Positions 1 through 6,712 of a DNA stretch of 15,641 nt are shown here, one piece after another. Each line of letters starts with the position of its first letter. Within the stretch, counting starts at the first letter, position 1. The notes under the pieces are model-generated. The model was not told the origin of the DNA and made no database searches. It was given only the letters and a program-made list of their open reading frames with translations. Source of the stretch: E44-bin89 sp034409565 (lineage in GTDB: Bacteria > Chloroflexota > Dehalococcoidia > Dehalococcoidales > RBG-16-60-22); assembly GCA_034409565.1 (NCBI GenBank), contig DAOUMS010000014.1:1-15641 (forward strand). Reading direction: 5' to 3'. Position numbers and translations under genes: made by a program.

Positions 1-254
1 CCGCGCCCGGCGATTTTGGTCTCCTTGTGCTCGGTTCTGGGGTCGGAGAAGGTGGTGCGCACGGAGCGTGGCCAGGGGGCCGGCTCGAAGACGAAGGCGT
101 CTACGGGGCAACATCCGGACTTGAGGCAGACGGAGCAGTCCACGCACTCGTCCTCCTCGATGGCGGCCACGTCGTCCTTCATGCTGATGGCTGCCTTCGG
201 GCAGTTGGGCAGGCAGGCCTCGCAGGCAATACACAGTTCAGGGTCAATTTTCAT
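1..254 (-). CDS. 2x[4Fe-4S] ferredoxin-type protein (3' end outside window)
   Basis: A small electron carrier, cut by the window edge; 84 residues are visible. Two iron-sulfur motifs can be read. The first is C8-x2-C11-x2-C14-x3-C18-P, the standard bacterial ferredoxin spacing. The second is C37-x2-C40-x2-C43 with C48-C49-P, where the last cysteine is two residues further away than usual. After the clusters comes a tail with Pro, Trp and Arg (about residues 58-84) that a minimal ferredoxin lacks, so the protein is longer than the 55-60 residues of a simple clostridial ferredoxin. The ATG start has a strong AAGGAGG Shine-Dalgarno at 263-269. The gene begins 26 bp after dctM and should be cotranscribed with the TRAP genes. 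It is probably the electron-transfer subunit of an oxidoreductase encoded beyond the left edge; which enzyme cannot be told from here. Confidence 0.85.
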   Translation of the reverse strand, partial: MKIDPELCIACEACLPNCPKAAISMKDDVAAIEEDECVDCSVCLKSGCCPVDAFVFEPAPWPRSVRTTFSDPRTEHKETKIAGR

Positions 255-280
255 GAATCAAACCTCCTTGAGACAGTGAA

Positions 281-1621
281 TTATCCCACGATGATACTCG
301 GTAGCCAGAGCACCAGTTCTGGGAACAATGTAATTATAGTCAATCCGATTAGTATTAGTCCAATAAAAGGCCAGACACCTCTGATTATATCCCCTACGAC
401 CACTTCTGGTGGTGCCACGCCCTTGAGATAAAAGATGGCATGGGCGTTAGGCGGACTTAAAAATCCGGTCTGGTAACAGACGCAGACGGCGATGGCAAAC
501 CAGAGGTCATTAAAGCCAAGTGCCGCCGCCACTGGAGTGAACAGCGGGACGACGATGAATATGGAGCCAATCCACTCGATGAGCATACCCAGAATAAAAA
601 CGATGAACATCATCACGGCGAAAGAGCCCCATTTGCCTCCGGGTACCGCCGCCAGAACCTGGGTGGCGAATTTACCACCCCCAAGGTAGGTGAAAACGCT
701 GGTAAAGATACTCGCCCCTATCACCAGCAGCATTATGAAGCCGGTTATCCTCATCGTTTCATACACCGTACTCTTGAGAACTGGCCAGTTGAATCGGCGG
801 TAGATAACAGCCAGCATGGTGGCGATAAAGGCACCGGCACCGGCTGCTTCAGTTGGTGTGGCTATCCCGGCGAAGATGGTGCCCAGCACTCCGAGGATGA
901 GGAGAACCGGGGGGACCATCTGGAATAACATGCGCATAATTTTTTGGCTGGTGGGCACGGCTCGCCTCTCTTCCACGGGCAGGGGAGGACCATCTTGCGG
1001 CCTGAACCAGCACCTGATGGCGATATAACTCATATATAAAATGGAAAGGATGAAGCCGGGAACAAAAGCCCCGGCAAATAACTTCCCCACAGAAATCTCG
1101 GCCATAGGCCCATAAATGACTATCATGATGCTGGGGGGAATAAGGATGCCCAGGGTACCGCCAGCACAGACGGTACCACAGGCCAAAGACTTGTCGTAAC
1201 CCCGGTTCAGCATGGGGGGCAGAGCAATAATCCCCATGGTGACCACTGAGGCACCGATAATGCCAGTGCAGGCGGCAAAAATGGTGGCGACAAATATAGT
1301 GGCTAGGGCCAGGCCACCTCTGAGTCCCCCCATGATAAGGTGCATGGTGCCAAAGAGTTTTTCAGAAACCCCGGAATGTCCCAGCATCGTGCCCATAAAG
1401 ACGAACAGGGGGGCTGCCAGGATAACATAATTGGTCATCGTCTTGTAGGTTTGCATAATAGCCATGCCGAAAATCCGGCCTTCTGGCATGAAGAGAAGGC
1501 CGAAGACGAAGCCCACTCCAGCCAATATAAAGGCCAGGGGAAAGCCGGAGAATATCCCCACAGCCAGTATTCCAAGCATGAGGATGGTAACCATCATTGG
1601 GCTTATCTCTAAGTCTGGCAT
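281..1621 (-). CDS. dctM: TRAP transporter large permease, DctM (FcbT3-like)
   Basis: Large membrane subunit of a tripartite ATP-independent periplasmic (TRAP) transporter, which moves an organic acid inward using an ion gradient. The protein is about 446 residues and almost wholly hydrophobic, as expected for the family's roughly twelve membrane segments. The stretch with GASVVTMGIIALP, then NRGYDKSLACGT, AGGTLGILIPPS and IVIYGP is typical of the mannitol/chloroaromatic branch (COG4664). The ATG at 1621 shares one base with the dctQ stop (TGATG), and a GTG at 1624 is an in-frame alternative giving a 4-base overlap. A purine-rich AGGGGGA lies just upstream. Such overlap points to translational coupling with dctQ. 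The substrate cannot be read from this subunit. The TRAP large-permease identity is secure; the branch assignment rests on motif recall. Confidence 0.95.
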   Translation of the reverse strand: MPDLEISPMMVTILMLGILAVGIFSGFPLAFILAGVGFVFGLLFMPEGRIFGMAIMQTYKTMTNYVILAAPLFVFMGTMLGHSGVSEKLFGTMHLIMGGLRGGLALATIFVATIFAACTGIIGASVVTMGIIALPPMLNRGYDKSLACGTVCAGGTLGILIPPSIMIVIYGPMAEISVGKLFAGAFVPGFILSILYMSYIAIRCWFRPQDGPPLPVEERRAVPTSQKIMRMLFQMVPPVLLILGVLGTIFAGIATPTEAAGAGAFIATMLAVIYRRFNWPVLKSTVYETMRITGFIMLLVIGASIFTSVFTYLGGGKFATQVLAAVPGGKWGSFAVMMFIVFILGMLIEWIGSIFIVVPLFTPVAAALGFNDLWFAIAVCVCYQTGFLSPPNAHAIFYLKGVAPPEVVVGDIIRGVWPFIGLILIGLTIITLFPELVLWLPSIIVG

Positions 1622-2130
1622 CACTTCCCCCTGAAGATAGTTCTTACGTCACGAATAAATGTGGCCACCAGCCCGAGTAACAGCAGAGAAATGGCTACCG
1701 GGGCCACCGTTTTGAAGGGATAGATAATGTTCCTCCAGGCGCTGTCCGAGCTGCGCTCGTGAATTGCCCACGAGTTCTGGGTCCACTCAATCAATTGCGG
1801 CATGACCCAGAGCCACAGCGGAAAAACCAGGAGCAGGTAGAGGACAGCGTCGAGTATCGCCTGGCCACGGGGTGACATACGCTGGTAGAAGAGGTCCACC
1901 CTGACATGAGCTTTCTGAATGAGCACCCAGGAAAAGCCCATGACAAAGAGGGTGCCACCCACCATCCGCTCTATCTCAAATGCCCATATCGTTGGCCTAT
2001 CAAATCCATACCGTGAGGTAACTTCATAAACGACGGCCAGGATGAGAGGTATCACCAGGAAAGCAGCGAGCTTCCCCGCCCATGTACAGATGAAGTCAAT
2101 TCCACTTAAAAAGCGGTCCAAAGCAGTCAT
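1621..2130 (-). CDS. dctQ: TRAP transporter small permease, DctQ (FcbT2-like)
   Basis: Small membrane subunit of the TRAP transporter, which pairs with DctM in the cytoplasmic membrane. The protein is about 169 residues with four hydrophobic segments, at roughly 15-35, 50-70, 90-110 and 135-155. The motif AHVRVDLFYQRM after the second segment is characteristic of DctQ proteins, and WAFEIERM matches the 'trade-mark' region before the second helix. The ATG at 2130 is preferred: AGGA lies 9 bases before it, whereas the TTG at 2136 that extends the frame would leave only 3 bases of spacing. The gene follows dctP after an 85-bp gap holding a perfect 14-bp inverted repeat, and overlaps dctM by one base. 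Confidence 0.93.
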   Translation of the reverse strand: MTALDRFLSGIDFICTWAGKLAAFLVIPLILAVVYEVTSRYGFDRPTIWAFEIERMVGGTLFVMGFSWVLIQKAHVRVDLFYQRMSPRGQAILDAVLYLLLVFPLWLWVMPQLIEWTQNSWAIHERSSDSAWRNIIYPFKTVAPVAISLLLLGLVATFIRDVRTIFRGK

Positions 2131-2154
2131 AGCCAACCATCCTGTTTAAGTAGT

Positions 2155-2199
2155 CACTCACCCCCACCCCCATAAACCGGTGTCTGGTGGGGGTGAGTG
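2155..2199 (-). repeat. Perfect 14-bp inverted repeat between dctP and dctQ
   Basis: The arms CACTCACCCCCACC (2155-2168) and GGTGGGGGTGAGTG (2186-2199) are exact reverse complements separated by 17 bases. In the minus-strand transcript they form a very stable GC-rich hairpin directly downstream of the dctP stop codon and before dctQ. No T-run follows in the direction of transcription, so it is not a classical intrinsic terminator. Hairpins here in binding-protein transporter operons commonly protect the upstream message from 3' decay or let only part of transcription through, keeping the binding protein in excess over the permease. That role is inferred; the repeat itself is seen directly. 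Confidence 0.85.
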
Positions 2200-2215
2200 T
2201 CCGGACAAAATTCAG

Positions 2216-3400
2216 CTAGAATTTGGGCGACTGGTACTGCTCAAAGAGCTTCCACGTGTCCAGGAAGTCCAGCTGACTCTGGTACACCTTGGCGAAGAAC
2301 GGGTCTTCGGCGCACGTCTTCTTGTAGAGGTCATCGGCTACCTCAAAGAACTGCCCTTGCAGCTTATCCGGCATCGTAACAATCTCTAGGTCCGGCATGG
2401 CCGCAAACTCCACGAAAGCCTTGGCGTCTTCAATCACCAGGTCGGTGTATGCCAGGGGAGCGATGGCGTGGTTGACGGCATCGTATATTATTTTAAGGTC
2501 GTCAGGCAGTGCTGCCCACGAATCGGCGTTGACCGCCTCCCACTGTACCGTGGCCGGCTGGTGTATTCCCGGAACATAGACGTACTTACAGATTTCGTAG
2601 AAGCCGAGGGCGATATCGGTGGCCGCATTGGAATACTCCCAGGCGTCCAGGATGCCCTTCTCCCCGGCCGCATAAAGTTCGGCACCGGCGATGGTGGTCA
2701 CCGAAGCGCCAACCCTGGGGTCAGATAGAACATCGGCCCAGAAACCCTTGGTGCGGAATTTTACCCCTTTCCAGTCTTCCAGTGTGTCCATTCTGACATT
2801 GGACCAGCAGAGGTCTTCCGGGGTGGTGACATAGGTATAGCCGGTGTAGCCGAAGTTGAAGGGCTCAAGCACCTCGTACATGTACTCTAATCCGCCACCG
2901 TGTTCCAGCCAGGCCACCATTTGCAAAGAGGTAAATCCCAGTGGACGCGCGGAGAACAGCGGGGAGGCGGGTATTTTACCAATCCAGGTGTGCATGGTGG
3001 AGTTAAGCGCGTCAATGGTGCCCTCATTGGTGGCATCAAAGGCCTCTTTGCCGTGCATAATGGCACCAGTCGGGTGAGACTCAATGATAAAGCGGCCGTT
3101 GGTGGCTGCCTCAAGCATTTCGTTGCGCTTGTAAAGCCACTGCATGTTGTGCATGGGGTCGCTCCACTGTGCTACCTGCACCCATTTCACCACTTCGGCG
3201 GGTGCTGCCGGGGCTGGAGCTGGTGCGGGCGCTGGAGCTGGAGCTGGTGCTGGTGCCGGAGCCGGAGTTGGTGCCGGTGCCGGAGTTGGTGCTGGAGCTG
3301 GTGCTGGAGCAGGAGTGGGCTCTGGGGCAGCACAGGCGGCAATTAATCCGCCCACCAGTGCTATTAGCAAAACTAAAGTAACTATCCGTCCTTTTTTCAT
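2216..3400 (-). CDS. dctP: TRAP transporter substrate-binding lipoprotein, DctP
   Basis: Extracytoplasmic binding protein that captures the substrate and delivers it to DctQM. The protein is 394 residues from the ATG at 3400, which has a strong AAAGGAGG at 3405-3412; an upstream in-frame start at 3439 lacks this and would precede the signal peptide. Residues 1-22 form a lipoprotein signal (KKGR, hydrophobic core, lipobox I20-A21-A22) and C23 is the lipidated cysteine. Residues 24-69 are an almost pure Ala-Pro linker with a few Thr. The DctP domain (PF03480) fills residues 70-394. R216 in VKFRTKG sits where the family's conserved carboxylate-binding arginine is expected, which favours an organic-acid ligand. 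The match is to the mannitol/chloroaromatic or 2-oxoacid group; the exact ligand is unknown. It is the first gene of the operon, with its own promoter and long leader. Confidence 0.95.
   Translation of the reverse strand: MKKGRIVTLVLLIALVGGLIAACAAPEPTPAPAPAPAPTPAPAPTPAPAPAPAPAPAPAPAPAPAAPAEVVKWVQVAQWSDPMHNMQWLYKRNEMLEAATNGRFIIESHPTGAIMHGKEAFDATNEGTIDALNSTMHTWIGKIPASPLFSARPLGFTSLQMVAWLEHGGGLEYMYEVLEPFNFGYTGYTYVTTPEDLCWSNVRMDTLEDWKGVKFRTKGFWADVLSDPRVGASVTTIAGAELYAAGEKGILDAWEYSNAATDIALGFYEICKYVYVPGIHQPATVQWEAVNADSWAALPDDLKIIYDAVNHAIAPLAYTDLVIEDAKAFVEFAAMPDLEIVTMPDKLQGQFFEVADDLYKKTCAEDPFFAKVYQSQLDFLDTWKLFEQYQSPKF
3197..3331 (-). repeat. Ala-Pro-coding low-complexity repeat in dctP
   Basis: About 135 bp of degenerate 6-bp units, reading GGAGCT, GGTGCT or GGTGCC on the plus strand, encode alternating Ala and Pro with occasional Thr (DctP residues 24-68). 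The codons for the same dipeptide vary, so the array is not a fresh slippage product, though it could still vary in length between strains. The peptide should form an extended, stiff spacer between the membrane-anchored cysteine and the binding domain. Confidence 0.9.
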
Positions 3401-3409
3401 TTTTCCTCC

Positions 3410-3452
3410 TTTAAACGTAATGAACCCAGCCTTTGTCATATTTTCGTTTAAA
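3410..3452 (-). promoter_or_regulatory. Inverted repeat overlapping the dctP Shine-Dalgarno
   Basis: TTTAAACG and CGTTTAAA (8 bp each, at 3445-3452 and 3410-3417 on the minus transcript) are exact reverse complements with a 27-base loop. The downstream arm covers the first three bases of the dctP Shine-Dalgarno AAAGGAGG (3405-3412). Pairing could reduce ribosome access to dctP. The stem is AT-rich and weak, so a regulatory role is only a possibility. Confidence 0.35.
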
Positions 3453-3484
3453 TGTTACCACCCCCTTTATAGTCAGCTAAAGTG

Positions 3485-3516
3485 AAAAAGCCGTATCCTC
3501 ACTTAAAAGATACGGC
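3485..3516 (-). terminator. Candidate intrinsic terminator or attenuator in the dctP leader
   Basis: On the minus strand GCCGTATC (3509-3516) and GATACGGC (3490-3497) form an 8-bp stem with an 11-base loop, followed at once by TTTTT (3485-3489). This fits an intrinsic terminator pointing towards dctP. It lies between the dctP promoter and its start codon, so it could only act as an attenuator unless it ends some other minus-strand transcript. The loop sequence AAGTGA can also pair with TCACTT just past the T-run, giving a structure that competes with the terminator. Confidence 0.55.
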
Positions 3517-3618
3517 CTCTCGATAGTGATGAAATAGCCGATTACGGGCAAGATTATAAGGGCGCCAGCCATCACTTTCCTGGTGCGGTACCGGTACCCC
3601 TAAATATTTTGCCCACAT
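3499..3618 (-). CDS. Possible 39-codon leader ORF upstream of dctP
   Basis: An ATG at 3616-3618 opens a 39-codon frame ending in TGA at 3499-3501. It starts MWAKYLGVPVPHQES and ends FHHYREAVSFK. No good Shine-Dalgarno precedes it; the nearest purine run is AGG about 13 bases upstream. I do not recognise the peptide. Its stop codon falls in the loop of the candidate terminator, so a translating ribosome would disturb that hairpin. It may be a leader peptide, a decayed gene fragment or a chance frame, and chance cannot be excluded at this length. Confidence 0.2.
   Translation of the reverse strand: MWAKYLGVPVPHQESDGWRPYNLARNRLFHHYREAVSFK
3525..3576 (-). promoter_or_regulatory. Stem enclosing a 38-nt element in the dctP leader
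   Basis: On the minus transcript AGTGATG (3570-3576) pairs exactly with CATCACT (3525-3531), enclosing 38 bases that include GGCGCCC and GCCCG. It lies about 10 bases before the candidate terminator stem. The stem-then-terminator order is what a riboswitch or protein-binding antitermination element would show. I could not match the enclosed bases to any riboswitch class I know, so no ligand is proposed. Confidence 0.35.
3587..3598. repeat. 12-bp perfect palindrome
   Basis: GGTACCGGTACC reads the same on both strands. It lies inside the dctP leader between the promoter and the 7-bp stem. It could be a dimeric-protein operator, fold as a tight hairpin in RNA, or mark the end of a dispersed intergenic repeat. 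The sequence alone does not decide between these. Confidence 0.5.
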
Positions 3619-3673
3619 TTTTGTTTGCCTGAGTCTACATTTACTATGGGTGATTTGTTAGGGTGTGTTTAGA

Positions 3674-3701
3674 ATTATAACTTACTTTTTCAATTTGTCA
3701 A
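3674..3701 (-). promoter_or_regulatory. Near-consensus sigma70-type promoter for the TRAP operon
   Basis: On the minus strand TTGACA (3696-3701) and TATAAT (3674-3679) are both perfect hexamers with a 16-base spacer. Transcription should start near 3667, giving a leader of about 267 nt before the dctP ATG. This is the best promoter match in the window. A very strong promoter followed by a long structured leader suggests control after initiation. Confidence 0.8.
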
Positions 3702-3757
3702 TACTTGGTATCTAAAATCGTTAAAGGGCGGGCAGGAAACAGCCGATTCCGGGCACG

Positions 3758-3766
3758 TGTTATAAT
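3758..3766 (+). promoter_or_regulatory. Extended -10 promoter for the LRR lipoprotein gene
   Basis: TGTTATAAT is a perfect extended -10 element (TGn followed by TATAAT at 3761-3766). No good -35 hexamer sits 16-18 bases upstream, as is usual for extended -10 promoters. Transcription would start near 3773, about 35 bases before the preferred GTG start. It diverges from the TRAP promoter, with the two -10 boxes about 80 bp apart. Confidence 0.65.
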
Positions 3767-3807
3767 GCTACAGGGTAGCTATCAAGGTGGTATGGTTGGA
3801 GAATCAG

Positions 3808-5103
3808 GTGCTTAAAAAGAGATGGCGGTATCTGCTCATATTAGGGCTGATTATTATTCTGGTGCCGGCGTGCACGACTACCCCAGCCGCCGCACCGGAA
3901 ACGGTGGTAATCACCGACCGGAACCTGGAGACGGCGCTGCGCGCCGCTCTGGGAAAGCCGCCGGCGGAACCGATATCTGCGGAGGAACTGGCCGGGCTCA
4001 CCGCGCTAACGGCCAATTACGCTAACATTGCCGACTTATCCGGCATCGTGCATTGTCCCAATCTGAGCCAGCTGGACCTGGCTTACAACCAGCTGGTTGA
4101 CCTTTCTCCACTGGCCTCGCTGGTTAATTTGACCTCTCTTGACCTGTCCCACAATAAGGTCGCTGATGTCTCACTGCTTGGCTCACTGGTCAACGTGACC
4201 ACCCTGAACCTGTCATACAATGAGATAAACGATGTATCCCCTCTAGCATCACTCAGCAACCTGACCCGGCTTGATCTGTCTTTTAATCAGATAGGCGACC
4301 TCTCAGCGCTGGGGTCGCTGACCGGCCTGACCTTTCTCTCCCTTTCCACAAATGAAATCAGCGAGGTTTCTCCATTATCGTCACTAACCGCTCTCCGGGA
4401 ACTGGAACTGGATGGCAATAAGATAAGCGATGCCGCACCACTATCATCGCTCACCGCCCTGGAAGCCCTGAGACTTGGCGGCAACCTGATAGGGGATGTT
4501 GCCCCGCTGGCCTCACTGGACAATCTGGCCACGCTCTACCTTTCGGCCAACAAGATACGCGAGCTCTCACCGCTGGCCGGGCTATCAAACCTCGTTGAGC
4601 TACACCTCGCTGCCAACTTTATCGGTGATATTTCTTCCCTGTCTGCCCTGACCAGTCTCCATCTGCTCGACCTCAACAGTAACGCACTGAGAGACGTCTC
4701 TGCTTTGACCTCGCTCACCAACCTGAAAATACTGGACTTATCCACTAACCAGATAGCCGAAACATCCGCCCTGTCATCATTGACTGCCATGGAAGACCTC
4801 AGGCTTGGCGGCAATAAAATCAGCGATATCACCCCCTTGGCACCGCTCATCGGTTTGCACCTCCTCTATCTTTCCGCCAATGAGATAAAGGATGTTTCGC
4901 CACTGGCCCCGCTGGTTAACCTGGAGCGCTTAAGCTTGGACCGGAATCAAATCAGCGATATTGCGCCGCTGCTGGAAAATAGCGGCTTGGGCAAAGGCGA
5001 CCAGCTGGACCTGAAAGGAAACGCTCTCGACCTCTCTGAGAGTTCCGATGACATGGCTGGCATTCGTCAACTGGAGGGGAGAGGGGTGATGGTGTACTAC
5101 TAG
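3808..5103 (+). CDS. Leucine-rich-repeat lipoprotein (internalin-like repeats)
   Basis: A surface-anchored lipoprotein of about 431 residues. The GTG at 3808 is chosen because GGAG lies 6 bases upstream and the product starts with a proper signal peptide (KKRWR, hydrophobic core, lipobox VPAC with C22); GTG 3787 and TTG 3796 are in-frame alternatives. Residues about 34-85 form an N-terminal cap region with NLETALRAALGKP, common in bacterial LRR proteins of this type. Residues 86-393 are fourteen gap-free 22-residue repeats of the pattern LxxLxLxxNxIxDxSPLxxLxx, close to the internalin/LRR22 class. A degenerate fifteenth repeat caps the end. There is no sorting motif or catalytic domain. Such solenoids bind proteins or glycans, but the partner is unknown. 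It is transcribed alone from its own promoter. Confidence 0.85.
   Translation: MLKKRWRYLLILGLIIILVPACTTTPAAAPETVVITDRNLETALRAALGKPPAEPISAEELAGLTALTANYANIADLSGIVHCPNLSQLDLAYNQLVDLSPLASLVNLTSLDLSHNKVADVSLLGSLVNVTTLNLSYNEINDVSPLASLSNLTRLDLSFNQIGDLSALGSLTGLTFLSLSTNEISEVSPLSSLTALRELELDGNKISDAAPLSSLTALEALRLGGNLIGDVAPLASLDNLATLYLSANKIRELSPLAGLSNLVELHLAANFIGDISSLSALTSLHLLDLNSNALRDVSALTSLTNLKILDLSTNQIAETSALSSLTAMEDLRLGGNKISDITPLAPLIGLHLLYLSANEIKDVSPLAPLVNLERLSLDRNQISDIAPLLENSGLGKGDQLDLKGNALDLSESSDDMAGIRQLEGRGVMVYY
4063..4986 (+). repeat. Fourteen in-register 66-bp LRR repeats
   Basis: Every unit is exactly 22 codons with no insertion or deletion, running from CTG at 4063 to 4986. Leucines are kept at unit positions 1, 4, 6, 17 and 20, Asn at 9, and mostly Ile or Val at 11. 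The DNA of the units has diverged, so the array grew by old duplications and has been kept by selection on the protein. Units 6, 7 and 12 share LxLxGNxI with Gly in place of the more common Ser, which suggests a higher-order copying pattern. Confidence 0.9.
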
Positions 5104-5130
5104 ATATTATGCTGGCAGAATACGCGGGCG

Positions 5131-5158
5131 TTACATTCTGGCCTGAAGCTGGTATAAT
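5131..5158 (+). promoter_or_regulatory. Promoter for the radical SAM gene
   Basis: TTACAT (5131-5136) and TATAAT (5153-5158) are spaced by 16 bases, and the -10 is extended by TG at 5150-5151. Transcription would start near 5165, about 36 bases before the ATG. It lies in the 97-bp gap after the LRR gene, so the radical SAM gene can be expressed separately from it. Confidence 0.6.
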
Positions 5159-5200
5159 GGAGATAAATCCAATACTAGTACAGGGTGGTTGTCCGTCTTT

Positions 5201-6712
5201 ATGAAGATATTGCTCGTCTATCCACAATATCCCGATACCTTCTGGAGCTTCCGGCACGCTCTTAAATTTATCTCCAAAAAAGCGTCCTTCCCGCCGCTGG
5301 GCCTTTTAACGGTGGCGGCCATGCTCCCCGAAGACTGGGAGAAAAAACTGGTCGATATGAATGTGAGCCCGCTCACCGACGAAGACATCCGGTGGGCTGA
5401 TTTTGCCTTTATCAGTGCTATGGTGGTGCAGCGTGATTCGGCTAAAGAGGTAATCAATCGCTGCCTTATTCTGGGGACCAGGACGGTGGCTGGCGGCCCT
5501 CTCTTTACCACCGGCTACCGGGAATTCAGGGAGGTGGACCACCTGGTGCTCGGCGAAGCTGAGGTGACCCTGCCGCAATTCCTCAAAGATGTAGAGAAGG
5601 GAAACCCGCAGCGTGTTTACCTGTCAAAAGCCCGACCGGGCATCTGGAAAACGCCCGTGCCGCAATGGTCGCTCATCAACCAGAAGCAGTATTCGTCCAT
5701 GAGCCTCCAGTATTCCCGAGGCTGCCCGTTCAACTGTGAGTTCTGCGACATCATTATACTGAACGGACATAGGCCAAGGACGAAGAGTCAAGAACAGGTA
5801 ATTGCGGAGCTGGAGGCGCTGTATAATCACGGCTGGCGTTCCGGAGTGTTTGTCGTCGATGACAATTTCATCGGCAACAAGAGAAAGCTGAAGGAGGAGA
5901 TACTTCCGGCAGTAATCGAGTGGCAGAAGGCCAAGAAGTATCCCTTTACCCTGTCCACGGAGGCCTCAATCAATCTGGCAGATGATGAAAAACTGATGGG
6001 GATGATGGTGGAAGCCGGTTTCAACTGCGTATTCGTCGGTATTGAGACGCCAAATGAGGAAAGCCTCGTGGAGTGCAATAAAGCGCAGAACCGGAATCGC
6101 GACCTCGTGGCCTCGGTGAAAAAGATACAGAATTGCGGTCTGGAAGTGCAGGGGGGCTTTATTGTTGGCTTTGACAGCGACCCGCATTCCATTTTCAAAA
6201 GCCAGATAAATTTCATTCAGAAGAGCGGCATCGTCACGGCGATGGTGGGCCTGCTCAATGCCCCGCCCGGTACCCGGCTGTACAAACGACTCAAGAAAGA
6301 AAACCGTTTACTCCGGGCATTTACCGGTGACAATAACGACCTTGCCCTCAATTTCATCCCCAAAATGAACTCCACCATGCTTATCAATGGCTATAAACAC
6401 ATTCTGGACACAATTTATTCACCGAAGCAGTACTACGAACGGGTCAAGGCATTCCTGAAAGAGTACCGGCCAATTATCAGGAAGAGGAAAAAGCTCCATT
6501 TCTATCAGCTGGTGGCGTTTCTGAAATCCACCTGGTTTCTGGGCTTCAAGGAAAAAGGAAGGAAATACTACTGGCGACTTTTCCTGCTGACGTTAATGAA
6601 GTACCCGCACAAACTGCCGGTGTCAATCAGCCTGAGCGTCTACGGGTATCATTTCCGCAAAGTGGTGGCGAAGTACATCAGCACACCGATAGAAAACTCG
6701 TTTGGCCGTTAG
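5201..6712 (+). CDS. B12-binding-domain radical SAM protein (DUF4070-type)
   Basis: A predicted cobalamin-dependent radical SAM enzyme of 503 residues. Residues about 1-140 form the B12-binding-like fold, starting MKILLVYPQYPDTFW and including FPPLGLLTVAAMLP. C175-x3-C179-x2-C182 binds the [4Fe-4S] cluster that cleaves S-adenosylmethionine. The TIM-barrel follows with GFNCVFVGIETP and GGFIVGFDSD. The C-terminal part (about 330-500, Lys/Tyr/Phe-rich) fits DUF4070. The hopanoid C-2 methylase HpnP belongs to this broad group, but many members act on other or unknown substrates, so no reaction is assigned. The DxHxxG lower-ligand motif is absent; VDMNV stands in its place. ATG 5201 is preferred over TTG 5189, which has no ribosome-binding site, although GGGTGG lies a rather long 12 bases upstream of 5201. 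Confidence 0.88.
   Translation: MKILLVYPQYPDTFWSFRHALKFISKKASFPPLGLLTVAAMLPEDWEKKLVDMNVSPLTDEDIRWADFAFISAMVVQRDSAKEVINRCLILGTRTVAGGPLFTTGYREFREVDHLVLGEAEVTLPQFLKDVEKGNPQRVYLSKARPGIWKTPVPQWSLINQKQYSSMSLQYSRGCPFNCEFCDIIILNGHRPRTKSQEQVIAELEALYNHGWRSGVFVVDDNFIGNKRKLKEEILPAVIEWQKAKKYPFTLSTEASINLADDEKLMGMMVEAGFNCVFVGIETPNEESLVECNKAQNRNRDLVASVKKIQNCGLEVQGGFIVGFDSDPHSIFKSQINFIQKSGIVTAMVGLLNAPPGTRLYKRLKKENRLLRAFTGDNNDLALNFIPKMNSTMLINGYKHILDTIYSPKQYYERVKAFLKEYRPIIRKRKKLHFYQLVAFLKSTWFLGFKEKGRKYYWRLFLLTLMKYPHKLPVSISLSVYGYHFRKVVAKYISTPIENSFGR

Noticed and set aside
3144..3485. Gly-Ala-rich 113-residue frame on the plus strand
   Set aside because: It is the complement of the Ala-Pro linker of dctP, where any frame stays open because of the repeat.
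3525..3600. Assignment of the dctP leader to a known riboswitch class
   Set aside because: I compared it from memory with TPP, FMN, SAM, cobalamin, glycine, lysine, fluoride, moco, guanidine and c-di-GMP consensus elements and saw no convincing match.
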